From positions 1 to 64,000 of the forward strand of contig CAZCAQ010000002.1 in the NCBI GenBank assembly GCA_964496905.1: a stretch of 64,000 nt of DNA, given 5' to 3'. The notes under the pieces were generated by a model, which saw only the letters and a program-made list of their open reading frames with translations, did not search any database and was not told where the DNA came from. Below, piece by piece: positions 1 to 7,437 of this stretch. The DNA comes from CAZCAQ01 sp964496905 (GTDB taxonomy: Bacteria; Patescibacteriota; WWE3; UBA101185; UBA10185). Both the position numbers and the translations under genes were made by a program. How positions within the stretch are numbered: position 1 is the stretch's first letter; every line of letters begins with the position of its first letter.

Positions 1-43
1 TAGGCACATACCCCCTTGCAAAACCCCAAAAAAACTGTAAAAC

Positions 44-49
44 TAATAT
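44..49 (+). promoter_or_regulatory. -10 element (TAATAT) of the first gene
   Basis: TAATAT ends 7 nt before the ATG at 57. Transcription would start at or next to the start codon. No convincing -35 is seen in the 43 bases available upstream. Confidence 0.4.
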
Positions 50-56
50 CACTAGA

Positions 57-368
57 ATGCAGCATCACGAGATCGTAAAGAAAATCATAGATGAGCAGAG
101 CCTAATTATTGGCAAAAACCTCGCATGGTCAAGGGCTGTAACAGTCTCCGAAATAAAAGGAGCCGACGCCGAAAATCTTAATGCTGCCAACCTTCAAGTT
201 AATGGAGATCCCAAACAAGCAATTGATAAACTAATCCAATCCTATGGAGAAATATTTGGCCAAACATCTGTTAATGTTTGCTTAGATGTCCTTAAAAAGC
301 TCCCTTACAGCGATATTGAACCGTATATCTCCGACACCGTAAAAAACCAACTAACCAAACAAAGGTAA
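57..368 (+). CDS. Small soluble protein of unknown function upstream of a histidine kinase
   Basis: A 103-residue acidic-to-neutral protein without signal peptide or membrane segment. I do not recognise the family. Its second half (about residues 50-100) looks helical. It stops 1 nt before the histidine kinase gene and supplies that gene's ribosome binding site (AAAGG), so the two are probably cotranscribed and translationally coupled; a role as a sensor partner is only a guess from position. The start is set by a -10 element 7 nt upstream and by the absence of another good start. Confidence 0.65.
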   Translation: MQHHEIVKKIIDEQSLIIGKNLAWSRAVTVSEIKGADAENLNAANLQVNGDPKQAIDKLIQSYGEIFGQTSVNVCLDVLKKLPYSDIEPYISDTVKNQLTKQR

Positions 369-369
369 C

Positions 370-1605
370 ATGCAGCCCAATCCGGATAAAAAGGTAATTA
401 ATAACGTTACTAATAACGCTTCCTTTGCTGAGGAAATTTACAAGAAAAATCTTGAGCTTTTAGAATCCCGTCGTCGTGCTGAACAACTGTTGTACGGGCT
501 TGCGGAAGCGGTTTTTGCGGTAGACGAATCCCATAATATAACTTTATTCAACAATTCACTCGAAAAGATCCTCAATAAAAAGCTTGATGAGGTACTAAAC
601 CTGCCTGTTAACCAAGTTATTATGTTAACCAGGGAAAATGGCGAGCCGGTAGACGTAAAAGAGCTTTGTTTTGTTGAGGTTGAAGAGAAGAAAAAGGTTG
701 ATGGACTCATTTTAAAAGGCGCGACTAGCGATTACTACGTGAATGTACGCTCTTCCATAATTAACCCTCTACAGGGCCAACAGGAGTGTTTAGTGACCAT
801 GGTAGATGTCACTAAGGAAAAGCAGTTGGAAAAAGCTAAGGACGACTTTATTTCCATTACTTCGCACGAACTTCGCACACCTATGACAATTATAAAAAGC
901 TACTTGTGGATGCTAGGTGCAGGTAAGGGTGGAAATTTAACTCAAAAACAAATGGAGTATGTAAACAAGGCTGCTCACGGAACTGAGCGTATGTTGGCAC
1001 TTATTAACGACATGCTTAGTATTTCGCGAATGGAGCAGGGCCGTATGGAAATAAGAATCGAAAAACTACCTCTAAAAGATAGTATTCAAGACACTTTAGA
1101 AGATTTTGAGATTAAATGTAAAGAAAAAAGTGTGGAATGCAAAGTGGACATTCCTCAAGATTTGCCACAAGTTTTTGCTGATAACGGAAAGCTTAACGAA
1201 ATTGTCATTAACCTTATGGGTAACGCGCTAAAGTTTACAACTCAAGGTTCCGTTACCATTAGCGCCGAAACACTTCCGGACGAAAAAGTACGCATTTCGG
1301 TACAAGATACTGGAAAAGGCATTCAGCAAGAAGATATGAAGCGCTTGTTCCATAAATTTGGTCGGCTTAATTATTCTTACCAAACGGTTGCTGAGTCTGG
1401 TGGTACTGGGCTTGGGCTTTACATTGTAAAACTGTATGTCGAGCACATGGGTGGCGAAGTTGGCGTTTCTTCAAAGGGCGAAAACCAAGGAACTACTTTT
1501 TGGTTTACGCTTCCAACTGTTGAAATGCAGTCAAAACAGCTTCAAGAAAAAAATGACCCTGAAATGCTGGTAAAAATGCAACGTGCCCCTGACTATGTTG
1601 AGTAA
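370..1605 (+). CDS. PAS-domain sensor histidine kinase
   Basis: A 411-residue cytoplasmic histidine kinase with no membrane segment. A helical N-terminus leads into a PAS domain (about 36-148), then the dimerisation/phosphoacceptor domain with SHELRTP (phosphorylated His166) and an ATPase domain with N-box Asn285, DTGKG at 313-317 and GTGLGL at 345-350. All catalytic motifs are intact. No response regulator lies beside it; the nearest is at 12078-12491, so the partner is unknown. The gene follows the 57-368 gene by 1 nt and is convergent with the membrane protein at 1607. Confidence 0.93.
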   Translation: MQPNPDKKVINNVTNNASFAEEIYKKNLELLESRRRAEQLLYGLAEAVFAVDESHNITLFNNSLEKILNKKLDEVLNLPVNQVIMLTRENGEPVDVKELCFVEVEEKKKVDGLILKGATSDYYVNVRSSIINPLQGQQECLVTMVDVTKEKQLEKAKDDFISITSHELRTPMTIIKSYLWMLGAGKGGNLTQKQMEYVNKAAHGTERMLALINDMLSISRMEQGRMEIRIEKLPLKDSIQDTLEDFEIKCKEKSVECKVDIPQDLPQVFADNGKLNEIVINLMGNALKFTTQGSVTISAETLPDEKVRISVQDTGKGIQQEDMKRLFHKFGRLNYSYQTVAESGGTGLGLYIVKLYVEHMGGEVGVSSKGENQGTTFWFTLPTVEMQSKQLQEKNDPEMLVKMQRAPDYVE

Positions 1606-1606
1606 A

Positions 1607-2116
1607 CTAGCGCACAAAAACACAAATTAACACTGAAAATATCAGAATTACTATTTCAATTTTTAACGCAGTATATTTTAGGTATGTCTTTCCTTTATCT
1701 TTTAGTGAAAATTCCAAAATATCTTTGTTTAGACTAGTAAACGAGTACTCTTTATAGCTAAATGGAGCTAACCACTTAAGTCCTAACGAAAAGCCTACTG
1801 TATCAAGTACAAAGTGCAGCAGTATAAGACCTGCAAATAAAATAGCCAGTTCAACTTGTCCCGTCTTAATAAATTCAATTACTCCTAGTACCACACCTAC
1901 AGCAAGCCAAAATAATGGATAATGCGTAAAATCGTCGTGATGTTTTTTAATTGGAGTCCACAATGCATTAATGTCTGGAAGAACTGAAATTAAGCTTATT
2001 ATTAAAACCCAAAGCGGGCTGTACCAAAGTGGCATTATATCTATATGTATTATTCCAACTTTGTTAAGAATTGTGGCTAAAGCTAATCCGCTCGCAATGT
2101 GTGTTACTGGTGTCAT
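1607..2116 (-). CDS. YdjM/DUF457-like membrane-bound metal-dependent hydrolase
   Basis: A 169-residue integral membrane protein with about four hydrophobic segments. It carries the features of the YdjM (DUF457) family: an N-terminal THIASG segment, LPDINALW followed by a KHHDDFTH metal-ligand cluster (about 53-72), and HFVLDTVG with a PFS motif further on. Family members are annotated as inner-membrane metal-dependent hydrolases; the substrate is unknown. The stop lies 1 nt from the stop of the convergent kinase gene. A TATTAT hexamer 6 nt upstream of the ATG suggests a leaderless transcript. Confidence 0.8.
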   Translation of the reverse strand: MTPVTHIASGLALATILNKVGIIHIDIMPLWYSPLWVLIISLISVLPDINALWTPIKKHHDDFTHYPLFWLAVGVVLGVIEFIKTGQVELAILFAGLILLHFVLDTVGFSLGLKWLAPFSYKEYSFTSLNKDILEFSLKDKGKTYLKYTALKIEIVILIFSVLICVFVR

Positions 2117-2122
2117 GCATTT

Positions 2123-2128
2123 ATAATA
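2123..2128 (-). promoter_or_regulatory. -10 element (TATTAT) of the YdjM-like gene
   Basis: TATTAT on the minus strand ends exactly 6 nt before the ATG at 2116. No good -35 is seen because a terminator stem lies immediately upstream. Confidence 0.35.
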
Positions 2129-2130
2129 CG

Positions 2131-2158
2131 AAAAAGGCCCGCATTGCGCGAGCCTTTT
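2131..2158 (-). terminator. Second (back-up) intrinsic terminator after hup
   Basis: On the minus strand AAAAGGC pairs with GCCTTTT around an inner CGC/GCG stem, followed by five T. It lies in tandem with the terminator at 2209-2239 and separates the hup unit from the YdjM-like gene. Confidence 0.6.
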
Positions 2159-2208
2159 GTAAACTTAGTTAAATTAAACCCTAACTATTTCCGAGCATTT
2201 AAATGCAA

Positions 2209-2239
2209 GAAAAAAGAATTCCCAGCTTAGTGCTGGGAA
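2209..2239 (-). terminator. Intrinsic terminator of hup
   Basis: On the minus strand an 8-bp stem (TTCCCAGC/GCTGGGAA, 5-nt loop) just after the hup stop codon is followed by TTCTTTTTT. Confidence 0.85.
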
Positions 2240-2243
2240 AGGC

Positions 2244-2516
2244 TTACTTAACTGAGTCCTTGAGTGTTTTTCCTGCTTTGAATGCTGGAGTCTTGCTTGC
2301 TGGGATGTGCATAGGAGCATTAGTTTGAGGATTTCTCCCCATCCTTGCTGCTCTTTTTCTAACTTCAAAGGTACCAAATCCGGTCCAGGTTACTTTATCT
2401 CCTTTTGTCATTGCTTTGGTTATTACCTCTACTAATCCATCAAGAGCTTTTCCTGCGTCTACCTTTGTCAATCCTGCTTTGTCAGCAACGTTTGCAATTA
2501 ATTCTGTTTTTGTCAT
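2244..2516 (-). CDS. hup: HU-family DNA-binding protein
   Basis: A 90-residue histone-like protein of normal HU length. It bends and compacts DNA as a dimer in the nucleoid. The helical dimerisation half (1-45) is followed by the GFGTFEVRKR beta-arm entry and the conserved GRNPQT tip segment. A strong GGGAGGTG ribosome binding site lies upstream of the ATG. It is the last gene of the rny-ymdB-hup run and is followed by two tandem terminators. Confidence 0.97.
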   Translation of the reverse strand: MTKTELIANVADKAGLTKVDAGKALDGLVEVITKAMTKGDKVTWTGFGTFEVRKRAARMGRNPQTNAPMHIPASKTPAFKAGKTLKDSVK

Positions 2517-2561
2517 TTGTATGACACCTCCCTTCGCGACTGCCTAGCGGCGAAATTAAAA
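2517..2561 (-). other. Structured ymdB-hup spacer
   Basis: The ymdB stop codon lies inside a 12-bp palindrome (AAAATTAATTTT). It is followed by a stem TTCGC/GCGAA enclosing GCCGCTAGGC, then the hup ribosome binding site. There is no T-run, so this is not an intrinsic terminator. Confidence 0.5.
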
Positions 2562-3332
2562 TTAATTTTCAAATTCTATATCAAATCTCTCTATTGTCTT
2601 ATCTTCAAGGTTTATTATTACACCACGAAATGCTTTTTTACCAGAGTTTTCCCAATCAAAACGTTGATTTAATCCTGTTAAATACAAATCAAGTATAATT
2701 TCTTTTTTTACACCAAGTATTGAATCAATATTTCCGCACATTCCTACATCACTAACAAATAAAGTTCCGTTTGGTAACACGCGTTGATCACATGTTGGTA
2801 CATGCGTGTGAGTTCCTAAGACTGCATCAACTTTTCCATCTAGGTAAAATCCCATTGCAGCTTTTTCACTTGTAGCTTCTGCGTGAAAATCTAATAAGCT
2901 GTAGTCGTAATTTCCATAATTTGCGTTTAGGATTGTTTCAACTGTAGTAAATGGATCGTTTAGCCGTTCGTTGAGGAAAGTTCTACCCATGGCGTTCATT
3001 ACCAAAAGTCTTTTTCCACTTTTTGCAGTGATAATTTCGTGAGTTTTTCCATATACAATTGAGGGATAGTTACAAGGTCTTATGACGGGTAAATTATCTG
3101 CATTCATGCCGTATTCTTCGTTCCAAAAAATATGATCTCCACTTGTAAAAAAGTCTACGCCTGCGGTTGTCATTTCACTAAGTCCTTGAACTGTAATGCC
3201 GCGTCCATGGGCTAAATTTTCGCAGTTAGCGATAATAAAATCATAGTCAGATTTGTTTATGTCTGCTAAAGCGCGTTTTACTGCACTTCTTCCCGGACTA
3301 CCTACTATATCTCCAATAAATAATATTTTCAT
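2562..3332 (-). CDS. ymdB: YmdB-family metallophosphoesterase
   Basis: A 256-residue protein of the YmdB/TIGR00282 calcineurin-like family, whose Bacillus member is a cyclic-nucleotide phosphodiesterase acting with RNase Y. Metal-site motifs are visible: GDIVG with Asp8, CEN with Glu38 and Asn39, GDH with Asp66 and His67, and GTHTH towards the C-terminus. Bacillus YmdB has GNH at the third site, so GDH is a variant worth noting. The gene overlaps the end of rny by 4 nt (ATGA), so the two are translationally coupled, the same pairing as in Bacillus. Confidence 0.95.
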   Translation of the reverse strand: MKILFIGDIVGSPGRSAVKRALADINKSDYDFIIANCENLAHGRGITVQGLSEMTTAGVDFFTSGDHIFWNEEYGMNADNLPVIRPCNYPSIVYGKTHEIITAKSGKRLLVMNAMGRTFLNERLNDPFTTVETILNANYGNYDYSLLDFHAEATSEKAAMGFYLDGKVDAVLGTHTHVPTCDQRVLPNGTLFVSDVGMCGNIDSILGVKKEIILDLYLTGLNQRFDWENSGKKAFRGVIINLEDKTIERFDIEFEN

Positions 3333-4894
3333 TTTGCGGTTTCAGAAACTCGCGTTTCTCTTATTACAGTTACTTTTACTACACCTGGGTATGTTTGTTC
3401 AAGCTCTATTTTTTTTGCAATTTCTCTTGCCAAAAATGCTGTCGAAGCATCATCTACTTGTTCAGGTGAAACATATACTCTTACTTCTCGTCCTGCTGAT
3501 ATAGCATAGGCCTTAAATATGCCGTCAAACGATTTTGCAGCATCTTCTAAGGCGCGCATTCTTTTTACGTACGCGTCATAATCTTCAGATCTAGCACCAG
3601 GTCTAGCACCACTAATATGGTCCGCTAAATTGACTATACACGATTCTATTGAGCTAAATGGGCGATCTTCGTGGTGTTCTGCAACGCAGTTAATAATTGC
3701 CTCGTCGATTTTATATTTTTTAAGTAGCTCTACACCAAGCTGAACGTGTGTTCCTTCTTCGTCGTTAACAACTTTACCAATGTCATGAAGCAAGCATCCA
3801 ACTTTTACCACGCGAACGTCAACACCCAACTCGTTTGCAATGGCTACACCAATTCGAGTTTCTTCAAGCGTGTGCTCAATCATGTTTTGACCATACGAAA
3901 ACCTATATTTAAAACGGCCTAGCATTTGAACGAGTTCTTTTGGAAGATCATAGACACCAACTTTATGGCACAAATTATCACCCTCTTTATAGATTATTTG
4001 TTCAATCTCTTTGGAGGTTTGTTCTACAACTTCCTCTATTCTTGAGGGTTGAATTCTACCGTCTTTTAATAGGCGCTCTAAAGCGACTTTTGCAATTTCA
4101 CGTCTAACTGGATCAAAACACGAAACGATTACATCGCCAGGAGAAGAATCTAGGTCAAGTTCAACTCCAGTAAGCTCTTCGAATAATTTTATGTTTCGGC
4201 CTTCTTTTCCTATTATGCGGCCTTTCATATCTTCTTCGCCAATTTTTACGCGAGAAGTGGTGTATTCAACAACATAATCAGTAGATCCAAAACGCATTGC
4301 GTCTAGTAAAATTTCGCGACCTCGTTCATCAGCCTCTTTTTTTACTTCCTCTTCCATTTGGCGAATTTTTTTGCCTTTTTCATTGATAAGCTCTTTATCC
4401 AAAGCCTCTAAAAGCATTTTCTTAGCATCATCTTTTGACATTGAGGCTATTTTTTCTAGTTGAGTTTGATGACCACGGATAATTTCGTCTAGTTCGTCTT
4501 TTTGCTTTTCTAGGCGTTCTTTTATTTCTTTTACACTTTTGGCTTTTGCCCCTAAGTCGCGCTCACGAGCTTCAAGTTCTGCTCTTTGAAGTGCAACACT
4601 TTTTTCAAGCTCAACAGTGGATTCACGTGTTTTACGGGCTTTTTCTGAAGCTTGAGACTCAATGTTCATGGCTTCTCGCTTGGCAGCCAAGACTATTTCT
4701 TGAGCTTGCGCTTTAGCCTCCAAAACGGCAGCGTCCTGCGACACATCTATTTTTTGTGCGGGTGTATGAGTATTTGTCGAAGACGTGGTGTCTTCTTGTT
4801 TGGAGCCGTTACCTTTATTAAGAGCAATAAAGTAGGTTGCAGCTATACCAGCCGCGAAGAGTCCAAAAACTATAAGTAACGTAAGGGGATCCAT
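3329..4894 (-). CDS. rny: Ribonuclease Y
   Basis: A 521-residue membrane-anchored endoribonuclease that initiates mRNA decay. One N-terminal transmembrane helix (about 4-25) is followed by a long charged coiled coil (about 55-190), a KH domain with GRIIGKEGRN, and an HD domain with LLHDIGK as metal-binding motif. Domain order and length match the family. The start is supported by GGAGGA 5 nt upstream. It heads the rny-ymdB-hup unit; its upstream region is the long noncoding stretch at 4895-5288. Confidence 0.97.
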   Translation of the reverse strand: MDPLTLLIVFGLFAAGIAATYFIALNKGNGSKQEDTTSSTNTHTPAQKIDVSQDAAVLEAKAQAQEIVLAAKREAMNIESQASEKARKTRESTVELEKSVALQRAELEARERDLGAKAKSVKEIKERLEKQKDELDEIIRGHQTQLEKIASMSKDDAKKMLLEALDKELINEKGKKIRQMEEEVKKEADERGREILLDAMRFGSTDYVVEYTTSRVKIGEEDMKGRIIGKEGRNIKLFEELTGVELDLDSSPGDVIVSCFDPVRREIAKVALERLLKDGRIQPSRIEEVVEQTSKEIEQIIYKEGDNLCHKVGVYDLPKELVQMLGRFKYRFSYGQNMIEHTLEETRIGVAIANELGVDVRVVKVGCLLHDIGKVVNDEEGTHVQLGVELLKKYKIDEAIINCVAEHHEDRPFSSIESCIVNLADHISGARPGARSEDYDAYVKRMRALEDAAKSFDGIFKAYAISAGREVRVYVSPEQVDDASTAFLAREIAKKIELEQTYPGVVKVTVIRETRVSETAK

Positions 4895-5288
4895 TTTTCC
4901 TCCATTCAGTATCCAAGCCCCGCAAAACGCGCTTATTTGTCAGTTTTTTATGTGTGGTTGTGAAGCTAATAACCTGGGCAAAGGCGCCATTTAGATAAAA
5001 AGCGATGATACGGGCTTTGGATTGTATTAAGTTAAACAAAATCATGAATCTTCTGTGAAGTTAACTCTTTAACAAAGAGTCAGCTTCGGTTCAAGCCAAT
5101 GGTTACTACTAATTGGCATATAAATTGAACTTTCAAATTGTATGTTATGGCCGTAAAAGTGTCAATGAGGCTGTTTTTAAAGGTCTAGCGGCTCCCTTAA
5201 GGCACGTTACGCGAGTAGAAAAGTGGGTTAGAGAATTTGTATTGACTAAATAATCTAGGTTCAGCATTTTATTTGATAGAATAGCTCT
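4895..5288. other. 394-bp intergenic region between divergent rny and cupin genes
   Basis: I see no gene here. It must hold the divergent promoters. It contains one clear stem-loop (ACTCTTT/AAAGAGT, 3-nt loop, 5064-5080) and, next to the cupin gene, an extended -10. A 46-codon open stretch without ATG on the plus strand ends at 5253; I regard it as chance or a very decayed remnant. No tRNA-like fold was found. Confidence 0.5.
5274..5282 (+). promoter_or_regulatory. Extended -10 (TGATAGAAT) of the cupin gene
   Basis: TG-A-TAGAAT ends 6 nt before the ATG at 5289. The same TGATAGAATAG string precedes recA. A TTGACT at 5242-5247 is too far upstream to be its -35. Confidence 0.5.
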
Positions 5289-5744
5289 ATGTCAGTTGAG
5301 GAAATTATCGAATTTTTGGCTCAATTTGAATTGGAGTATGTCCCAATGAAGATAAAACCTTGGGGGTATACGTTTGGGATTCAATCTGATTATATAGAAA
5401 AATTTACCCACTTATTTTTTCCCCATTTAAAATTGCCTACTGAATATTTAAGCCCCCGATTCTTAGTAATTAACCCCACCTCCCGTTTATCACTTCAAAA
5501 ACACAATAAACGTAAGGAATTGTGGAAAGTTGTAAAGGGTCCGGTGGCTGTAGTTATCGGTGAAAAAAGTAAATTAGAAGTTGTGGAAACTGGTAGGGAA
5601 ATTAAAATTGAATCTAGCACTTACCATCGCATCAAAGGTATGAAAAATACAGGTATAGTAGCAGAAACTTGGGTACATTTAGACTCAAACGATAAATCTG
5701 ATGCATCAGATATTATTAGGCTAGACGATGATTACAAAAGATAA
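5289..5744 (+). CDS. Cupin protein like the C-terminal domain of type II phosphomannose isomerase
   Basis: A 151-residue single-domain protein. KPWG near residue 24, a beta-rich core with ELWKVVKGP, and the ending DIIRLDDDY match the cupin domain of ManC-type enzymes (mannose-6-phosphate isomerase/mannose-1-phosphate guanylyltransferase); the nucleotidyltransferase half is absent. A sugar-phosphate isomerase role is likely but the metal ligands are only partly recognisable. It is convergent with the NUDIX gene and borders the accessory operon 5747-10292, which also has carbohydrate-active features. Confidence 0.8.
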   Translation: MSVEEIIEFLAQFELEYVPMKIKPWGYTFGIQSDYIEKFTHLFFPHLKLPTEYLSPRFLVINPTSRLSLQKHNKRKELWKVVKGPVAVVIGEKSKLEVVETGREIKIESSTYHRIKGMKNTGIVAETWVHLDSNDKSDASDIIRLDDDYKR

Positions 5745-5746
5745 CA

Positions 5747-6232
5747 CTAACTAAAAAGCTTTAGATATTTTACACAGTGACTGGCGACGGGAAGTAAATC
5801 AACATTGGATAAGTCTTTAAGATCAACCCATTCAGCTTTTTCCACTTCTATTCCGTCAACACTAAATTCCGCATCTTTTATCTTACTGCTGAATATTGTG
5901 ACAAAACTATTTGTTTCAAAATCTAGTTTTGTCTTACCATGGTTTGTTAAACTAGAAATATCAATTCCCACCTCCTCTCTCACTTCTCTAATGGCTGCCC
6001 CCCGAGGACTTTCGTTTCTTTTTATTCCACCTCCGGGTAAAGTCCAGCCCTGACGATAAGAGTTTCTAATGAGAAGTATTTTGTCTCTATAAATTAAAAC
6101 TATTTTGACACTATGAGGATTCTTTACTGCAAGACGTAAAACCGGTTTTAATAGAGGGTAAAAAACATAAATTAGAAGTCTGATGATCTTTTTGATTAAG
6201 GACATGTGTAATAAATTAACATCTAATTGCAT
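5747..6232 (-). CDS. NUDIX hydrolase
   Basis: A 161-residue NUDIX protein. The Nudix box runs from GGGIKRNE to REVREEVGI (about residues 67-89) with the catalytic REVREE glutamates intact. A hydrophobic stretch (about 15-35) precedes the domain and could be a membrane-associated helix. A second start (MSLIKK) lies at 6205. It is the last gene of the accessory operon, 8 nt after the GH99-like gene. Substrate unknown; a nucleotide-sugar or nucleoside diphosphate derivative would suit the context, which is inference. Confidence 0.85.
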   Translation of the reverse strand: MQLDVNLLHMSLIKKIIRLLIYVFYPLLKPVLRLAVKNPHSVKIVLIYRDKILLIRNSYRQGWTLPGGGIKRNESPRGAAIREVREEVGIDISSLTNHGKTKLDFETNSFVTIFSSKIKDAEFSVDGIEVEKAEWVDLKDLSNVDLLPVASHCVKYLKLFS

Positions 6233-6240
6233 TCATGTAA

Positions 6241-7434
6241 TTATACGCTCAATATTCTATGGCAACTTTCAAGAACTGTGGAGTCAACAATTCCGTCTCT
6301 GACTCTAGGTAACATACAGCTTCCTTCCGTAATTTCATTCCAGGCATTGATGGTAATTATCTTTTCAGAATCGGGAATTTCAAGTGAACTAACAAGCTTA
6401 ACTGTTTTATCGAGCATGTCTTCAAAACACTGAGCATCACTCCCGGTTACTATCATCGAATGAGGATAAAGATCAATAAAACTTCTTAGTTCATCAATAC
6501 TTTGGGGAGTAAAAGGTTCACCTTCCGGAGTAACATATTGGCATCGAGGTGAAATATCAAGACCAACTTGAACCGTAGGTTCAACTGGTATTTCTACACT
6601 CATACTCATTTTCTGCCATTCATTTAGTCTATTTGCTATTAAACCAGCATGCTTTACTACCGGATCCATTTGGGGAAAATCTAAGATGTTTGAATAACCA
6701 GAGATTGCGTCAACACCCAACCCGGCAATTATGGGGGCATCTTGAAGAGGAGTACGATGACTTACAATTCCAACGATATATGGATCAATACCATGCCCAT
6801 TTCTAGACAATCTCCTAATTTCATCAAACATATTTTTTACTTCTGGACCATTTTTAGTAGTGGCACCAGTTCCGGGTAAAAAAAAAGAAATATACGGACG
6901 ATCGCCAATTTTTAAATAATTAGGATGTTTCCATAAGCTTTCGCTACAATATTCGACAATAAACCTAGCAGATGAGGTTGAGATATCCAATTCACGGTTA
7001 GGTTCAAGATGTCCGGGTTTAATTGACATCACGGTTCTAGGAGCTTTAAAACAATACATCATCCCGAAATTAAAATATCCAAGATCAGCCGCTGATAAGT
7101 TAACGACTTGAGTGAGAAACCCATCAGACTCATGGATATTTTGACCTTGTCTAACACCTATGTAGGCATCAACCACAAAAAAGTCCAAATTCGCCTGTTG
7201 GGCAATTTTAATATGTCTTTTGGCTATTTCCGGTTTGGCATCGTCCCAATCCAGGATGGCGGGGTCGCCTAGGCAATAAGATCTTGGTTGGTCATGTCCG
7301 GGAAAAAGTGGCTTTGTTAGTCTTCCTAATACTGGTTCACTTTCAACGTGTTTACCATTTGCCCGACTTACCCTGACCGGGCAATTCGGTTCGTTGGGGT
7401 AAAAATATGCTCCAACTCTAATTTCATTAAGCAT
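6241..7434 (-). CDS. GH99/WbsX-like glycoside hydrolase-family protein
   Basis: A 397-residue protein with the hallmarks of the WbsX/GH99-like TIM-barrel family. It begins with VGAYFYP, has HIKIAQQANLDFFVVD (about 74-89), PNYLKIGDRPYISFF (171-185), a DISPR segment near 293-297 and the family signature NAWNEITEG at 363-371. GH99 enzymes act on mannose-containing glycans, and WbsX-like proteins often sit in polysaccharide loci. There is no signal peptide, so it is probably cytosolic. It lies 3 nt after the tunnel-protein gene in the four-gene operon. Confidence 0.8.
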   Translation of the reverse strand: MLNEIRVGAYFYPNEPNCPVRVSRANGKHVESEPVLGRLTKPLFPGHDQPRSYCLGDPAILDWDDAKPEIAKRHIKIAQQANLDFFVVDAYIGVRQGQNIHESDGFLTQVVNLSAADLGYFNFGMMYCFKAPRTVMSIKPGHLEPNRELDISTSSARFIVEYCSESLWKHPNYLKIGDRPYISFFLPGTGATTKNGPEVKNMFDEIRRLSRNGHGIDPYIVGIVSHRTPLQDAPIIAGLGVDAISGYSNILDFPQMDPVVKHAGLIANRLNEWQKMSMSVEIPVEPTVQVGLDISPRCQYVTPEGEPFTPQSIDELRSFIDLYPHSMIVTGSDAQCFEDMLDKTVKLVSSLEIPDSEKIITINAWNEITEGSCMLPRVRDGIVDSTVLESCHRILSV

Positions 7435-7437
7435 GGT

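Noticed and set aside
5080..5100. GGTTCAAGCC resembling a tRNA T-loop
   Set aside because: The flanking bases do not form a T-stem, and no acceptor or anticodon arm can be drawn.
5113..5253. A 46-codon open stretch in the noncoding region before the cupin gene
   Set aside because: No ATG or ribosome binding site, no recognisable family, and a stretch of this length is not rare by chance.
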